The notes beneath the pieces were generated by a model that searched no databases, was not told the origin of the DNA, and saw only the letters and a list, made by a program, of their open reading frames with translations. The translations under genes and the position numbers were made by a program. Positions 24,309 through 26,851 of a stretch of DNA of 26,851 nucleotides are shown piece by piece. The stretch covers positions 1-26,851 of IMG/VR virus record IMGVR_UViG_3300013372_005923. One strand, written 5' to 3'. The DNA is from a virus. Within the stretch, counting starts at the first letter, position 1; every line of letters starts with the position of its first letter.

Positions 24309-25784
24309 ATGCCAGGCGTAAGCATACAAACAGCAGTAAGAACAGGTCCAGCAAATGCGGTAACTCCAGTTGCTTCACAGATGTTTTTGGTCGGCGTCAC
24401 AGAACGTGGACCTGTAACCTCGGCCAATTTGGTAACTAGTCTTTCTGAGTTTGAAGCAATTTACGGTGGCTATATTTCAACAGGCTACGCTCATCCAGCA
24501 GTCCAAACATTCTTTGAAGAGGGTGGCACTCGCGCATGGATTGCTCGCACTGCAGCAACAGCCTCAGCACCAACAACTGGCACTCTTGCGCTTGCAAATA
24601 GTGAAGCAACACCAGCAACATGTATCACTATCAATGCTAATGGCCCTGGTTCCTGGAGTACAGCAATTAAAGTTGTTGTCGAAACAGGCACTGTTGCTGG
24701 CACAAAAATTGTCACTCTTTTTGACAATAATGTTTTGTTTTTTAGTTCAGGCAATTGTTCAACATCTTTGCAAATTGTCGGACGAATTAACGCTCACGCA
24801 ATTGCTTCTAAAAAAGTGACTGCCGTAGACGCAGGAACAGCAACTCTCCCAGCAAACTTAAGTACTTCTAATACTTTAAGTGCTGGAACTGTTGGTGCTC
24901 CACTGGTTAGCGATATTGTTAACACCGCTAACAATTTGTTTCTTGAATCATACGGAACTGGTGTAATTATTTGCCCAGAAAGTTCACACACTACAGTTCA
25001 AACTGGCCTTGCTAATCATGCAAATTCGCGCAATAGAATTGCTTTTTTATATGGTCCTTTTGATGACACGATTTCCGAAGCGCAAACTGCTGGCAACGCC
25101 CTTTCAGCAGCTGGTGTAGCGGCTGAACACGTTGCGTACTTTTACCCATGGGTTTACGTACCAACATCCACCAGTGGAGTGAATCGCTTAATCCCACCTG
25201 ATGCTTATGCGGCTGCCAAAAGAGCAGTTGCTCACATCCAAGTAGGGCCTCATCAACCAGGTGCTGGTTTGATTTCCGTGGCACGTTTTGTTAACGGTGT
25301 AGCCACTGATGTGGACAAGGCAAATGGAGACGTGCTTGACACGGCTTATGTGAATGCAATTCGCTTGATTAACAATACTGTACGAATCTATGGTGCACGA
25401 AGCGTTTCTAGCGATACGGTCAACTTCCGCTACATCACCGCACAAGACGTAGTTAATAAAGTTGTTGTTGAAGCCAATAATTCTCTTGAAGACCTAATCT
25501 TCAGTGTTATTGATGGTCGCAACACAGTGTTCGCAAGCGTTGAATCAAAACTGTTTTCAGTCCTTGAGCCGCTAAGAGCAAGTGGAGCGCTTTTCGAGGC
25601 ATTTGATGTCAACGGTAAGCAAATTGATTTTGGATACACGGTTAAGTGTGATTCGACAATCAACCCAGTCAGCCAGCTTGCTGATGGCCTTATCAAGGCT
25701 CGAGTTGGCTTGCGAGTTTCAAGTGTCGGCGACAAAATTGAAGTCGACATTATTAAGTCAAACCTGACTAAGTCAGTCGTCTGA
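24309..25784 (+). CDS. Contractile tail sheath protein
   Basis: This 491-residue protein begins MPGVSIQT, and FLVGVTERGPVTSANLVTSLSEFEAIYGGY (26-55) is the typical sheath N-terminus. The middle (about 90-200) is a Thr/Ala/Ser-rich beta domain. From about 205 the core fold continues with IICPES, RIAFLYGPFDD and FYPWVYV. The C-terminal domain (about 405-485) has GRNTVFASVESKLFSVLEPLR. The strong site AGGAAGG (24298-24304) and favourable codons fit an abundant protein. It proves a contractile (myovirus) tail, with the tube gene directly after. Confidence 0.93.
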   Translation: MPGVSIQTAVRTGPANAVTPVASQMFLVGVTERGPVTSANLVTSLSEFEAIYGGYISTGYAHPAVQTFFEEGGTRAWIARTAATASAPTTGTLALANSEATPATCITINANGPGSWSTAIKVVVETGTVAGTKIVTLFDNNVLFFSSGNCSTSLQIVGRINAHAIASKKVTAVDAGTATLPANLSTSNTLSAGTVGAPLVSDIVNTANNLFLESYGTGVIICPESSHTTVQTGLANHANSRNRIAFLYGPFDDTISEAQTAGNALSAAGVAAEHVAYFYPWVYVPTSTSGVNRLIPPDAYAAAKRAVAHIQVGPHQPGAGLISVARFVNGVATDVDKANGDVLDTAYVNAIRLINNTVRIYGARSVSSDTVNFRYITAQDVVNKVVVEANNSLEDLIFSVIDGRNTVFASVESKLFSVLEPLRASGALFEAFDVNGKQIDFGYTVKCDSTINPVSQLADGLIKARVGLRVSSVGDKIEVDIIKSNLTKSVV

Positions 25785-25802
25785 GTTACGGAGGAATAAA
25801 AA

Positions 25803-26276
25803 ATGGCAAAAGTATCACAAAGACAAGTCCTCGCAAGGATTGCCCCACACGATAGCGCGACACTTCCGAAGTGGGAAAGCTTTCTCTTTGCTCAAGTCTC
25901 TGGTGGTGAGTTGACAGCTTCTGTAGAAAAAATCTACGAAGGTGGCGCTGCATCGCCAACTGTTTTGTGTGCGCCTTTTGATATTGGCGACATCACATTG
26001 ACTGCTCACTACGATGACGACAGAGTTGCTACTGATGGCAAAACTGGAATTGCTGCAAAGCTTGCTGAATTGCGAAATTTTGTAGGCAAAGGTTATTACG
26101 ACATTTACGTAGAAACATACAACTGCGACCTCAAGGTTCCAGGTTTAGACCGCGTTTATTCAAAGTCTCTTCTTGTAGGACTTACAGAACCAGACGGCGA
26201 TTCATCTTCTGGGGCACCATCAACTTTTGCTTTGACATTCTCGGTTTCGACCGTAGCAAGTAAGGCAAGCGCTTAA
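25803..26276 (+). CDS. Tail tube protein
   Basis: This 157-residue beta-rich protein lies 19 bases after the sheath, with GGAGGA seven bases before its ATG. FDIGDITLTAHYDD and a final strand segment (LTFSVSTVASKASA) fit the gp19-like inner tube fold. Position after the sheath and the strong ribosome site support the call. Tube subunits polymerise inside the sheath to form the DNA channel. Confidence 0.85.
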   Translation: MAKVSQRQVLARIAPHDSATLPKWESFLFAQVSGGELTASVEKIYEGGAASPTVLCAPFDIGDITLTAHYDDDRVATDGKTGIAAKLAELRNFVGKGYYDIYVETYNCDLKVPGLDRVYSKSLLVGLTEPDGDSSSGAPSTFALTFSVSTVASKASA

Positions 26277-26294
26277 TAATTTTAATTGGAATTG

Positions 26295-26312
26295 AAAGAT
26301 TCCTTAATCTTT
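26295..26312 (+). promoter_or_regulatory. AT-rich hairpin after the tail tube gene
   Basis: AAAGATT-CCTT-AATCTTT is a perfect 7-bp stem with a four-base loop, 18 bases after the tube stop. It is not followed by a U-run, so it is a weak terminator at best. It could protect the abundant sheath-tube RNA from 3' decay or lower read-through (inference). Confidence 0.4.
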
Positions 26313-26339
26313 AACGGCTCTACTTTAACTGCTGTGCTA

Positions 26340-26359
26340 GTTTGTCGTTCATGACAAAC
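26340..26359 (+). promoter_or_regulatory. Stem-loop holding the start codon of the next gene
   Basis: GTTTGTC (26340-26346) pairs perfectly with GACAAAC (26353-26359) around a GTTCAT loop. The ATG at 26351-26353 sits at the loop-stem edge and no Shine-Dalgarno sequence is visible upstream, so this hairpin could limit translation of the chaperone relative to the tube. Confidence 0.45.
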
Positions 26360-26851
26360 GAACTTTACTCAGAACCAAATGAAGACAAGAAACCACGACC
26401 TGTTGCAAAAGCTGATTCAGCAAGCAGAAAAGAAGAAACTGTACTACAGCAGTTAACTTCGGCAATCAAAAAGAAGGTCGAACGCCCAATTGTTCACTTA
26501 GATGTGCCAGAACGACCAGGCGTAACTTTAATTATCAGTCCAAACATTACGCAAAATCAATTGCGTTCATGGCGTAAAAATGCTGGAGAAGATTCCAAAA
26601 ACGGAATGGATTCATTAAAATTTGCTTGCTCTGTAGTTGGTCATACAACTAGAGGAATTATTTTTAATGAAGAAGAAGTTCTTGACGACCAAGGCAATGA
26701 ATTAACTTTTGCATCAGACACAATTTTGCAAATGACCGATACTTCCAGACCAATTCCAGATTGTGTTCGCGCATTTTTTGGTGTAGACCCACACGTGGAG
26801 GGAGCAGCGCTTGCTATTCTTGAAGCAGCTGGGTACTCAGATACCGTTGAT
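26351..26851 (+). CDS. Probable tail assembly chaperone (C-terminus beyond window)
   Basis: The open frame runs from 26351 to the right edge, 167 residues without a stop. A charged N-terminus (about 1-45) precedes a core with VPERPGVTLIISPNITQNQL and LRSWRKNAGED, then CVRAFFGVDPH and EGAALAILEAAGYSD. Composition and position right after the tube fit the tail assembly chaperones that bind the tape measure protein. These genes often end in a programmed frameshift, which would lie outside the window. No Shine-Dalgarno sequence is seen; the start lies in a hairpin. Confidence 0.65.
   Translation, partial: MTNELYSEPNEDKKPRPVAKADSASRKEETVLQQLTSAIKKKVERPIVHLDVPERPGVTLIISPNITQNQLRSWRKNAGEDSKNGMDSLKFACSVVGHTTRGIIFNEEEVLDDQGNELTFASDTILQMTDTSRPIPDCVRAFFGVDPHVEGAALAILEAAGYSDTVD

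Noticed and set aside
1-26851. Diversity-generating retroelement, insertion sequence, tRNA genes, integrase or attachment site
   Set aside because: I saw no reverse transcriptase, template/variable repeat pair, transposase, integrase, cloverleaf or long direct repeat. The only repeats found are protein-level modules.

Overview
The window is part of the genome of a tailed bacteriophage (Caudoviricetes), or of a prophage or assembled phage contig. It has a terminase large subunit, an HK97-type portal, an S78-family prohead protease, head-tail joining proteins, a contractile tail sheath and a tail tube, so the virion is a myovirus. The DNA is AT-rich. The host is not shown directly. The DUF6582-like C-terminus, the DxDxDG (Excalibur-like) calcium-type motif and the CPPG..QFTD..NCF motif remind me of phages of Actinobacteria, possibly freshwater ones; this host call is low confidence and made from memory.

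The two halves are transcribed away from each other from about 14.3 kb. The left arm (14.27 kb down to 1, minus strand) reads, in order of transcription: a small two-helix membrane protein, the portal, a prohead protease with a tail of more than 850 residues, a cysteine-rich and very acidic protein with PepSY-like and DUF6582-like parts, a giant protein of about 2256 residues with an HExxH zinc-protease motif and a duplicated domain, and a gene cut by the window edge. No major capsid protein is recognisable; it is probably outside the window.

The right arm (14.33 kb to the end, plus strand) starts with the terminase. A recombination/repair cassette follows: a conserved unknown, a Rad52-like annealing protein, a RecB/Cas4-like nuclease, an unknown, HNH, a RuvC-like nuclease and a coiled-coil protein. 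Next is a ParB-like / PAPS-reductase-like / ParB-like trio that resembles IbrB-IbrA. The arm ends with neck and tail genes: a basic protein, connector, gp10/gpG-like completion protein, tail terminator candidate, a small unknown, sheath, tube and a probable tail assembly chaperone cut by the edge. Genes overlap or abut almost everywhere, and no non-coding stretch exceeds about 150 bases.

The most unusual part is the left arm. The protease tail, the giant protein and the truncated gene look built from shared modules: a DxDxDGLIFDGTWREMPAP element (identical protein over 15 residues, half its codons different) and four GLRS motifs, each written with different codons. Selection therefore acts on the peptide. 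One reading is that these are co-packaged head proteins, processed or docked through shared short motifs, with the giant protein delivering protease-like and possibly ADP-ribosyltransferase-like domains.
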